IMG/VR virus record: IMGVR_UViG_3300045912_000118
Span: 1-36,768 of that record
Reading direction: 5' to 3' (one strand)
Origin: a virus
Length of the DNA stretch: 36,768 bases
Part shown: piece after piece, positions 29,953-36,768 of the stretch
Layout of the letters: each line of letters opens with the position of its first letter
How positions within the stretch are numbered: the first letter of the stretch is position 1
Notes under the pieces: model-generated
Database searches by the model: none
Told to the model about the DNA's origin: nothing
Seen by the model: the letters and a program-made list of their open reading frames with translations, nothing else
Position numbers and translations under genes: made by a program

Positions 29953-32081
29953 CAGGGGACCTCGTTCGTCCAATCCCAGGCAACGAAGCCGGCAGGCTTG
30001 TACTCAAATGGCCCGGTCGTGTTGATGTAGACGCCAAGATACCGGCTCGCGTCGGTGAAGTTCCCGCCAAATCGCCACGGGCCGAGGCGTGGCCTCGAGA
30101 ATGCTTGGTTCTTTGGCAGCGAGTCATAAAAGTTCAGGGTGCAGAACGCCGACCCGTCGAGGTACATGGTGGCCTCGTTGGCGCTGAAGTCCAGGGCAAA
30201 CCCATAGACGCGGGTGTCTGAAAACGAAAGTTCGCTGGCGAACGTGCCGGTGTAGGTCGAGCTTGGGACCTCGTTGATGACGGCAATCCACCGCAGGCCG
30301 AAGCGCCTGGTGTTGTTTCCGACCGCGCCGACTCCCGGATATCTGCCGAATCCTGACGGCGCCATGAGGCCGAACCACACGTCGCCGTTGTTGGCGCCGC
30401 TGGTGCCCAAGAGTTGCGCCTTGACCTCAAGGTAGTATTTGCCGACCGTCCTGACGGAAGCGCCGGCCGAAGCAAAGTAGTCGCCCCACACCTGGCGATC
30501 AACCTCGGCCATCCCGTAGTCTCCGATGCTCCCCCAGGACCCGCCCACGAATTGCAGACTCGCCGAATCGGATTGCCCGTAGGACCAGAACCCATGCCCG
30601 GCCCGCGGCCACCACAACCTGGATCGCTGATGCTGAACACCGCGCGGCGTGATCGAGAACGCGATGGGCGTGATACTGGTGTATGGCGACCCCTCGATGG
30701 ACGATCGCCACGGAACCGACGAGCCGTGCGCGAGGCGCCTGGACGGGCCCGTTCGTTCCCACGGGAACAGCGTCGGAGTGCATTGAGACCCGTACACCGA
30801 GCACAGCCCGACCATGATGTGAGCGATGTTTTGGTCAATCTGAGTGTTCGTGATTTCCTCTAGAAACCTAGGCGGCGATGACGCATATCTCGCAACCCCG
30901 TACCTGAGTTCGTAGATGCCGGAATCGGTTGCCGTGAACTCACCGCCGAAGATTTTCCTCGCGTTGTACGTGCCGCTTTCTGAGCCGGGCTCGCCGATCG
31001 CGAAGGGCAAGGTGAAAGCCGCCCCCGAGTTCGGCGGGAAGCCGATTCCTGACTGCATGAAGAAATGCCCGACTCTCGAGCTATCCGGGCGGATGACCTG
31101 CAAATACAGGGGGGAGGTGCTGTTTGAGATGCGTCCAGCGGTGAAAAAGACGTACTGCCCGGGGTCAAGGTGAACGGACCTGGAGATGGCCCTCACCATG
31201 GACGTAGACAGCGACGTGTCGGCTTTGAAAAACGGGTAGGTCAACAAGGCCGAGCGCGCGGTCCATGAAAGCGATGCGTTGATCTGTCCCCAGGCTTTGC
31301 CGCCGGTGGGCCCCTTGTTGTAGTAGGGCCTCGTGCCAGTGAGCTCGCCGGGTTCGGAGAACGTGACTTGATCGAAGGCGACGTATTGACAGGAGAACAA
31401 TTCTGCGCCGCTGATCGACGTGTACCGTTCAGCCCAAAACGGCGTGCTGATGAGCGGCTCCGGTCCACGCACGATGCCATATAGTTCGGATGCGCTCAGG
31501 CTTGTCACGCACCCGAAATTGGTGACTTGCAGCGCACCTTGGGCGTGGTGTCGGGTACCGCTCAGGAGTCGCCCGCGATGCCCGAGTACCTTCGGAAAGT
31601 TAACAAGTATCGACATGCTGTCGGTACCGGACATCTCTCGCCCGAAAGACTCTTGGACCGGCATCCCGAGATACACGTAATCGACCGGGACCCTACGATC
31701 GACGTTTTTCAGGAGCCAGAACCGCCCGCAGATTCTCCCGGCAGGGCTGAGGTTCGCGAACGTGAAGGTCTCGTTCGCGGTGTCGTAGAACCCATAAGCC
31801 CAGGTGCAGCACGATCCTGGGGTCGCCGCTGAGGCCGATTCGCTGTTCGGCAGGACCGACTCGTGGATGATGCGCCAGGATGCCGGAATGCTCGCCATTC
31901 CCTCCTGACTCGGGATAAGCTGCGCCAGAATCACGTCGCCGACCTCGGCCACGCTGCCCCATTCCGTTGCCGGACTGACGGTAATCGAAACGCCGCAAAT
32001 GACGCCGCGCGGGTCCGGCGTCACGCCAACCCTGTCGGCGGGCGGGCCTTCGTGCAGATACCAGTCCTGCTGCTGCTGCAT
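29952..32081 (-). CDS. Tail fibre/receptor-binding protein with SPRY-like end
   Basis: A 709-residue protein. Start ATG 32081 (MQQQQDWYLHEGPPADRVG) lies one base after the previous stop. An in-frame TTG 13 codons upstream is less likely. The body is beta-rich with many Ser, Thr and Gly and no helical stretches. From about residue 540 the sequence resembles a B30.2/SPRY-type fold (GKYYLEVKAQLLG, VWFGLMAPSG, VYGFALDFSANEATMYLDGS). The sequence near 31000-31500 has a lower G+C look than the neighbours, as is common for rapidly changing fibres. Probable host-recognition protein. Confidence 0.65.
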   Translation of the reverse strand: MQQQQDWYLHEGPPADRVGVTPDPRGVICGVSITVSPATEWGSVAEVGDVILAQLIPSQEGMASIPASWRIIHESVLPNSESASAATPGSCCTWAYGFYDTANETFTFANLSPAGRICGRFWLLKNVDRRVPVDYVYLGMPVQESFGREMSGTDSMSILVNFPKVLGHRGRLLSGTRHHAQGALQVTNFGCVTSLSASELYGIVRGPEPLISTPFWAERYTSISGAELFSCQYVAFDQVTFSEPGELTGTRPYYNKGPTGGKAWGQINASLSWTARSALLTYPFFKADTSLSTSMVRAISRSVHLDPGQYVFFTAGRISNSTSPLYLQVIRPDSSRVGHFFMQSGIGFPPNSGAAFTLPFAIGEPGSESGTYNARKIFGGEFTATDSGIYELRYGVARYASSPPRFLEEITNTQIDQNIAHIMVGLCSVYGSQCTPTLFPWERTGPSRRLAHGSSVPWRSSIEGSPYTSITPIAFSITPRGVQHQRSRLWWPRAGHGFWSYGQSDSASLQFVGGSWGSIGDYGMAEVDRQVWGDYFASAGASVRTVGKYYLEVKAQLLGTSGANNGDVWFGLMAPSGFGRYPGVGAVGNNTRRFGLRWIAVINEVPSSTYTGTFASELSFSDTRVYGFALDFSANEATMYLDGSAFCTLNFYDSLPKNQAFSRPRLGPWRFGGNFTDASRYLGVYINTTGPFEYKPAGFVAWDWTNEVP

Positions 32082-32082
32082 C

Positions 32083-32727
32083 TCAGCCGTACTTGCGGGG
32101 CGCCGCGAGCCATACGCCAAGCGGCGAGTCCCAAACCATGGTCACGAAGTCGATGGCGCTCGCCGTGCTCGAGGCAGAGAACACGGAGCCATCCGCCCAA
32201 ACGACTGCGGCCGGCCACCCCGCTACGTTGGCACCGCCGGCGCCGTCTTGCTGAAAGCGGATCGAGAACACCTCGCCGTGGCTGGTGGCCTGGCCGAGAC
32301 TGACCGAGGTCACATTCCCCGCCAGGACGACCGAGAAGTAGGCGTAACTGGCCGGCTCCAGGTTGAGGGTGCCGGACAGGGTTCCGAGGTTGAGCCCATA
32401 CCTCGAGCGCATGAACTGGTCCGCGCTCAAGCTGTTCAACATCCTAGCGTTGCCGGCGCTCATGGCGTAGTGGACTGTCCCGGAAACCGAGGCCGAGTCG
32501 AAGATTCCCTTCATCGCGTTGAGTTGCGCCTGGATGTTCCAGGACGCGCTTCTGAGGAAGTTCGCCTCGCCGTGACTGATTGAGACCTCCCCGGCCAGGT
32601 TCGGGAAGGTGCGCGACAGCGCGCCCTTCACGAGCCGATGATGGTCGTCTGACGTGCTGCGCTGATCGGACCCAAGCGGCCAGGTCGTGACCAGCGAATT
32701 GATGTAGGTAGCCGTTTCGAGTGCCAT
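32083..32727 (-). CDS. Tail fibre-type protein
   Basis: A 214-residue protein. The N-terminal region (TYINSLVTTWPLGSDQRSTS, DDHHRLVKGALSRTFPNL) is typical of virion-attached fibre ends in podoviruses. The C-terminus (EVFSIRFQQDGAGGANVAGW, then VWDSPLGVWLAAPR) resembles trimeric fibre tip domains. ATG 32727. It lies between the adaptor and the large fibre gene. Confidence 0.7.
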   Translation of the reverse strand: MALETATYINSLVTTWPLGSDQRSTSDDHHRLVKGALSRTFPNLAGEVSISHGEANFLRSASWNIQAQLNAMKGIFDSASVSGTVHYAMSAGNARMLNSLSADQFMRSRYGLNLGTLSGTLNLEPASYAYFSVVLAGNVTSVSLGQATSHGEVFSIRFQQDGAGGANVAGWPAAVVWADGSVFSASSTASAIDFVTMVWDSPLGVWLAAPRKYG

Positions 32728-32736
32728 GCCTGGGCC

Positions 32737-33381
32737 TCACATACAGGGTTGGATGGTGCCGGAGTGCTGTTGCAGGCGGACCTGGCCGCGCAGCCGGCGA
32801 AGTGCGCTGTCATACATCCGGCTGTATTTTTCCGCCTCGGCCAGGCCTTCCGGCCCGCCGACGTGGGTCGCGTTGACCTCGGCCAGCGAGCCGTACAGCG
32901 TGACCAGGTAGGCGTCGTCGAACCATGGCAGGACTGTCCCGTCCGACCAGGACGAGCTCAGGGAAAAAGCCACGTCGACCAGGCATTGGAGTTGCGCCGA
33001 ATAGGTCTCGTCCGGGACCGGATAGAACCTCAGTTGCTTGTCCTGGCCGTTGCGCTCGAAGGCGAAGTAGATCGGTTCGGACTGGTAGGTCTGGCTCTTG
33101 CGCTCGGCGAGGAGCCAGTTGGGCGTGCGCTCGAACAGGACCTCGAAGGCATTGCCGGAGTCAATGCGGATCGAGTCAATTTCGAGGACCTCGCCCGGCA
33201 GGGTGACGAGCTCGGCGCCGATCATCAGGGCACGCCGCTCCTCGTTGAACCCGAGGCGCTCGGCCCTCAAGAGGTGGATGGTGTTCTGGATCGAGGCGCG
33301 AATGGCCGCGTCGTAGGCTGTCCCGCGGTCCAGGATGCGACGAGCCTCGGCGACGACCTGCGACAGGGTACGGGTCGGCAT
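32737..33381 (-). CDS. Head-tail adaptor protein
   Basis: A 214-residue protein (MPTRTLSQVVAEARRIL). Helical N-terminus, then LVTLPGEVLEIDSIRI, LRFYPVPDETYSAQLQCLVD and a C-terminal helix (AEAEKYSRMYDSALRRLR). This is the layout of the DUF6682-type phage adaptor proteins that join the portal to the tail. ATG 33381 follows a GAGGAC site. First gene of the tail block after the glycan cassette. Confidence 0.75.
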   Translation of the reverse strand: MPTRTLSQVVAEARRILDRGTAYDAAIRASIQNTIHLLRAERLGFNEERRALMIGAELVTLPGEVLEIDSIRIDSGNAFEVLFERTPNWLLAERKSQTYQSEPIYFAFERNGQDKQLRFYPVPDETYSAQLQCLVDVAFSLSSSWSDGTVLPWFDDAYLVTLYGSLAEVNATHVGGPEGLAEAEKYSRMYDSALRRLRGQVRLQQHSGTIQPCM

Positions 33382-33402
33382 GTCATGGTCCTCACCCCCG
33401 GC

Positions 33403-34173
33403 TCAACGCTGCCTTCGATACCTCGCCGTGACCTCGATGGCGTCCTCCGCGACGCCAGACCGTAACCTGTAGCCGATGTCGGCGACCGGGTTCCCGCTGC
33501 CTCCGAGGAGGCTGTCGAGCTCCTGCACCCATTCATCGACGGCCGCCTGGGCCAGGTAGCCGTGCCATGGACCGCCGTCAGTATAGTGAACAAGGGACGG
33601 GGAAGGCGAGACCGCCCGGCGGTCGTGGGTGACGAGCTCATTCCAGGACCCGACGATCGTCCCGATGTTGGCCTCGGTCGTCCAGGAGAATCCGTGCAGG
33701 TCGAGCCCGGCGGCGTGGTTGACGTGCTTGACGGTCAGGGTCCGGGTGTCTGGATGGCTGCAATTCAGGAGCATGAGGCTCGACCAGTTCTTTCTCGGGT
33801 AGCGGGTCTGGATCGCCCCGAGGAACTTGGTCGAGTTGGTCGGGACGTGCTCATGCTTGCGGACCATGACGGCGAACCGTTCGTCGCGCTGATTCCAGAG
33901 TTCCTCGATGTCGTCGAGGCACAGCATGTCGCAGTCCATGAAGATCGCCCACCCCTTGAAGTCGCACAGGGCCGGGACCAGGAAGCGGGCGTTCGAGAAC
34001 TCCGTCGAGTCGTATGGCCCTTTCTCCCGCCACCAGAGAGCGTGCGGGAGGACCGCGTTGCCGACCGGACTGATGGCGACGGGGATCGAGGCGCGGTCGA
34101 TGATCGAGTGCGCGAGAACGTGGTAGGCGATGGTCTCGCGCGAGTCCCACCCGATGAAAATGCGGGCAGTCAT
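33403..34173 (-). CDS. GT8-like glycosyltransferase
   Basis: A 256-residue GT-A-fold enzyme. MTARIFIGWDSRETIAYHVL starts like family 8 transferases, the metal-binding DxD is MDCDM (Asp80, Asp82), and a later HYTDGGPWHG gives the usual His. It should transfer a sugar from a nucleotide-sugar donor. Substrate unknown. ATG 34173 overlaps the preceding stop. Third glycosyltransferase of a four-gene cassette between capsid and tail modules. Confidence 0.8.
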   Translation of the reverse strand: MTARIFIGWDSRETIAYHVLAHSIIDRASIPVAISPVGNAVLPHALWWREKGPYDSTEFSNARFLVPALCDFKGWAIFMDCDMLCLDDIEELWNQRDERFAVMVRKHEHVPTNSTKFLGAIQTRYPRKNWSSLMLLNCSHPDTRTLTVKHVNHAAGLDLHGFSWTTEANIGTIVGSWNELVTHDRRAVSPSPSLVHYTDGGPWHGYLAQAAVDEWVQELDSLLGGSGNPVADIGYRLRSGVAEDAIEVTARYRRQR

Positions 34174-34880
34174 CGGTAGGCCTCCATGAGGTCCTTCCTG
34201 CCGCCCTTGAAGTGCAGGATGACCTTGCCGGTCACGTCCTCGCCGGCCGCCTCCGGGGTGTAGTTGTGGGTGTCGCAGGGCAGCTTCAGGACGTTCAGGC
34301 GGGTATCGCCGGGGTCGGTCAGGGCCCAGGCGATCGGGACCGGCCCGTTGCCCTGGGGGGCGCCCACGAGCTCGGCGAGCGCCATCTGGTTGCCATACCA
34401 GGCCTGATGCTGCGGGTTCATCCGCAGGATGCGGGCGCGCAGCCAGAGAAGCGCCTCGAAGGTGGCCGGGCGCGCGCGGGCGTAAATGACCCCGTAGTTG
34501 TAGGGCATGAACTTGGCGAGGCCTGCGATTTTCTCGTCGCCCCTGACGGCGACGTGATCGCGCCAGGTCACGCCCAGGTCGTAGATCGACGGCAGGACGT
34601 AGCCCTCGCGGATGAGGGTATCGGCGTCGACGAACAGGAACGGCTCGCCAAGGACGGCGCCGGCAAGCGCCCGAATCTGCGCGTCGAGATTCGCGACCAT
34701 TGCCGGCCGGCCGCCGCTGATGATGGCGCGCTGTGCCGGCAGCTTGTAGTCCTGGGCGGGGTCGCCCGACTCGGTGTAGACCAGGACGGTGCAGCCGGGG
34801 TAAGCCTTGCGGGCGGATTCAATCGAGACCTCGGCCATCTTCGCGTGCTCGAGGCCGCGAATCCAGTAGACGATATTCAT
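34170..34880 (-). CDS. GT-A glycosyltransferase-like protein
   Basis: A 236-residue protein starting at ATG 34880, overlapping the methyltransferase stop as ATGA. A nucleotide-sugar-binding start (MNIVYWIRGLEHAKMAEVSI) leads to a DxD motif in FLFVDADTLI (Asp85, Asp87), and the C-terminus ends KVILHFKGGRKDLM, similar to GT8/LgtC-type ends with a late His. Acceptor and sugar unknown. It acts with its neighbours on a phage or host glycan. Confidence 0.7.
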   Translation of the reverse strand: MNIVYWIRGLEHAKMAEVSIESARKAYPGCTVLVYTESGDPAQDYKLPAQRAIISGGRPAMVANLDAQIRALAGAVLGEPFLFVDADTLIREGYVLPSIYDLGVTWRDHVAVRGDEKIAGLAKFMPYNYGVIYARARPATFEALLWLRARILRMNPQHQAWYGNQMALAELVGAPQGNGPVPIAWALTDPGDTRLNVLKLPCDTHNYTPEAAGEDVTGKVILHFKGGRKDLMEAYR

Positions 34881-35437
34881 GCCAGGTCCTCCGCCCTCAT
34901 GACGCTCCACACCGAATCCGGCATGACGCCGACCCGCATGAGCGGGAAGCGGGCGGCCACGGCGCGCATGACGCCGGGGAACTTGTGCTGATAGTCGTGG
35001 CCGCAGAGGAACCCGCCGTCGCGCACGAGCGGCCACCAGGCGTCGATGTCCTCGAGCACGCTCTGATGGTCGTGACCGGCGTCCAGGAACACCAGGTCGA
35101 ACTTCTGGTCGGCGAGCTTTGCCGCCGCCTCGAGCGAGGTCGACCGCAGCATTTCGAGGCGTCCCATATGGCCCTCGACGTTCTGCCAGAACTCCCGCTC
35201 GATCTTGCCGAAGTCCCAATCCTCATAGGTTTCGGCGCCCTCCCCGGAGCGATCCGGGAACGGCCGCCACGGGTCGATCGCGACGACCTTGAGCGCCGGG
35301 AATTGCTTGAGTAGTGCCCCGGTGAGGCGCCCCTCTTTGCAGCCGACTTCGACGAAGGTCCCGAAGTTGTTGGCTTCGATGAGCGAGGCGAGCACGTCCC
35401 ACCGCCTGAGCGGGGAGTTGAACTTCATGGCAGGCAT
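34877..35437 (-). CDS. Class I SAM-dependent methyltransferase
   Basis: A 186-residue protein. ATG 35437 has GGAGG at seven bases and is chosen over ATG 35428, which overlaps the upstream stop but lacks good spacing. Motif I is FVEVGCKEGRLTG (residues about 28-40), then AIDPW and VFLDAGHDHQSVLEDI, as in the Methyltransf_24 group. It probably methylates a sugar, as small methyltransferases of this group often accompany glycan clusters. The gene is embedded between glycosyltransferases. Confidence 0.75.
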   Translation of the reverse strand: MPAMKFNSPLRRWDVLASLIEANNFGTFVEVGCKEGRLTGALLKQFPALKVVAIDPWRPFPDRSGEGAETYEDWDFGKIEREFWQNVEGHMGRLEMLRSTSLEAAAKLADQKFDLVFLDAGHDHQSVLEDIDAWWPLVRDGGFLCGHDYQHKFPGVMRAVAARFPLMRVGVMPDSVWSVMRAEDLA

Positions 35438-36768
35438 TCGAGTACCTCCGCGACGGCCGGCGTCCAATCGTCTCCCTGCTGGCGGTGCAGGGTGGCGTGA
35501 CCGCCAGGGTAGAGATACCAGGGCTCTCCGGAACCGGGGCGGACGCCGTACCGCCAGGCCGGTCTCGAGGGTGTCAGGACGCGGGTCGGGTGGCCCATGG
35601 CGGCCGACAGGTGTGCGACCGACTGGCAGACCGTGATGATGGCGTCGGTCGCCGCCACCAGGGCCGCCTTGTGGTGGTAGTCCCAGGCCCAGGTGATCGA
35701 CGGCACCCACAGGTACTTGTTGGCCCCGTAGGTCTGGCTGATCCACATGGCGATGTCGCTCACGTCGTCGTAGTCGAGCGACACGAACACCAGGTCGTCG
35801 CGCCTGATGATCGGGTCCAGGATCGCCGGGTCGACGGTGCGGTAGGTGCGGGCGGTCTCGAGTGACCCGCCGCGCAGGGACAGGCCGATGACCTTGCGGC
35901 CCTCGGCGAGCTCCGCCAGGTAGCGGCGGTTGATTTGGGCTTCATCGGGGTTCGCCCGGTAGTAGGGCCCGCGCCAGGCGAATGATTCGGCGCTCGTCCG
36001 GTAGAACTGAGCGAGGTCGCCGATCGGGGCGTAGTAGTCGGCCATGCCCTGCTCATACCAGGCCGGCGTCGTCTTGCGGGTCGGGAACCGGGTGACGAAT
36101 GGCGCCCAGGGCGCGGTATCGTGCAGGCCACCGAGGCGCGGATGATGGTCGAAGGTGACCTCGAAATGCCGGCGGATGTCGTCGAGCATGGTCGCGAACA
36201 TGAGCTCGTCGCCGATGCCCTGCTCGCCGTAGACGATGAGCCTCGAGCCCTTGGCGGCCTCGAAGTTGTCCGGCTTGAGCGGCGTGGCGCCGGCGTAGGT
36301 GCGCCGGTCCCTGGCCTCGTGGTGACCCCTGGCGTAGAGCTTGAACCCTTCCGCGAACCGGCCGGCCTCGAGGTGGACGAGCGCCAGGTTGAAGTCGAGT
36401 TGGGGGCTGCCGGCGCCGCCGCGGCCGAGGAACTTTTCGGCGACCTCGATCGCCTCGAGCGGCCGGCCCTCGTTGACGTAGGTGCCGACCAGGTTCGCCA
36501 CGGTCGGGAGGTCGTCCGGAATCAGCGCGAGCGCCTTGCGGAGCACGATCCTGGCGCCTTCCGGGTCGGCCGCGCCGCGCATGGCGGCACCCAGGTTCGC
36601 GAGGACCTGGGCCTGCGGCTCGAGCTCGAACGATCGCTCCCAGGCCAGGGCTGCGGTCGCCTTGCGGCCCACGGCGTTCAGGGCGTAGCCGTAGAAGAAC
36701 CAGAGGGCGGGGTTGTGGGGATACTGGTTGAGCGCCGGCTCGAGGAGTTGGATCGACTCGGCTGGCCG
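35425..36768 (-). CDS. TPR-glycosyltransferase, main part (gene continues at the contig start)
   Basis: C-terminal 400 or so residues of the 467-residue protein whose start is at 246. TPR-type helices (residues about 1-130: LANLGAAMRG, NEGRPLEAIEVAEKFLG, FNLALVHLEAGRFAEGFKLY) are followed by a GT-B/GT9-like region: LIVYGEQGIGDELMF, VIGLSLRGGSLETART, and DAIITVCQSVAHLSAAMG near the end. The joined gene is open throughout (no stop across the join) and overlaps the methyltransferase start. TPR-linked glycosyltransferases often modify proteins or surface glycans. The acceptor is unknown. Confidence 0.8.
   Translation of the reverse strand, partial: RPAESIQLLEPALNQYPHNPALWFFYGYALNAVGRKATAALAWERSFELEPQAQVLANLGAAMRGAADPEGARIVLRKALALIPDDLPTVANLVGTYVNEGRPLEAIEVAEKFLGRGGAGSPQLDFNLALVHLEAGRFAEGFKLYARGHHEARDRRTYAGATPLKPDNFEAAKGSRLIVYGEQGIGDELMFATMLDDIRRHFEVTFDHHPRLGGLHDTAPWAPFVTRFPTRKTTPAWYEQGMADYYAPIGDLAQFYRTSAESFAWRGPYYRANPDEAQINRRYLAELAEGRKVIGLSLRGGSLETARTYRTVDPAILDPIIRRDDLVFVSLDYDDVSDIAMWISQTYGANKYLWVPSITWAWDYHHKAALVAATDAIITVCQSVAHLSAAMGHPTRVLTPSRPAWRYGVRPGSGEPWYLYPGGHATLHRQQGDDWTPAVAEVLECLP
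36642..36768. repeat. Right copy of the 127-bp exact terminal repeat
   Basis: Identical to 60-186. The 59 bases before it (36583-36641) match 1-59 apart from five C/T differences, and this copy carries the version that keeps the TPR-glycosyltransferase gene open. Confidence 0.9.

Noticed and set aside
1-36768. CRISPR arrays, rRNA, tRNA, insertion sequences, integrase or attachment sites
   Set aside because: I looked for repeated spacers, tRNA-type T loops, transposase motifs and recombinase signatures and found none.

Overview
The window reads as one essentially complete, circularly closing genome of a short-tailed (podovirus-like) tailed phage of a high-GC Gram-negative bacterium. The right end repeats the left end: bases 60-186 equal 36642-36768 exactly (127 bases). 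Removing the redundant 186 bases leaves a circle of about 36,582 bp. The Gram-negative host is inferred from two lipoproteins with lipoboxes and a periplasmic-type M15 endolysin in the lysis block. Base composition looks roughly two-thirds G+C by eye. I see no integrase, CI-like repressor, DNA or RNA polymerase, helicase, primase, tRNA, rRNA or CRISPR array, so the phage probably depends on host replication and transcription, and nothing shows lysogeny.

Layout. Transcription diverges from a control region at about 9581-9801. Rightward (+ strand, 9802-15627) is a tightly packed early block of small genes: an LPD29-domain protein, a CxxC-rich zinc-binding protein, a secreted small protein, HTH proteins, an ERF single-strand annealing protein with a YqaJ exonuclease, a DUF1367 protein and a Ref-like HNH nuclease. 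Leftward (- strand) first comes a cluster of small accessory genes (9580-6991), including a T5orf172/GIY-YIG protein. Next come small and large terminase, a P22-type portal, scaffold, an N4-gp56-family major capsid protein and a head-associated protein. A strong intrinsic terminator (260-289) then separates these from a TPR-glycosyltransferase gene that crosses the contig join.

From the right end, still on the - strand, the order is: the rest of the TPR-glycosyltransferase, a methyltransferase and two more glycosyltransferases (a glycan cassette, 35437-33403); tail adaptor, tail and fibre proteins (33381-27362); a GNAT-like virion protein and ejection-type proteins (27365-24693); a giant 2,376-residue polyvalent protein (24685-17555); and a lysis block (17542-15599). 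The block ends at a textbook terminator (15538-15566), where it meets the early block head-on.

The most unusual locus is the giant polyvalent gene. It appears to encode a RelA/SpoT-like region, a DdrB/ParB-like region and a zincin (HEVIGH) protease in one protein. It also carries a sequence matching the chromosomal parS consensus (23769-23782). An antisense 64-codon gene with its own promoter and ribosome binding site lies on the + strand (21942-22190) within the linker between the RelA/SpoT-like and ParB-like regions. Domain names here come from reading the protein sequences by eye, not from database searches.
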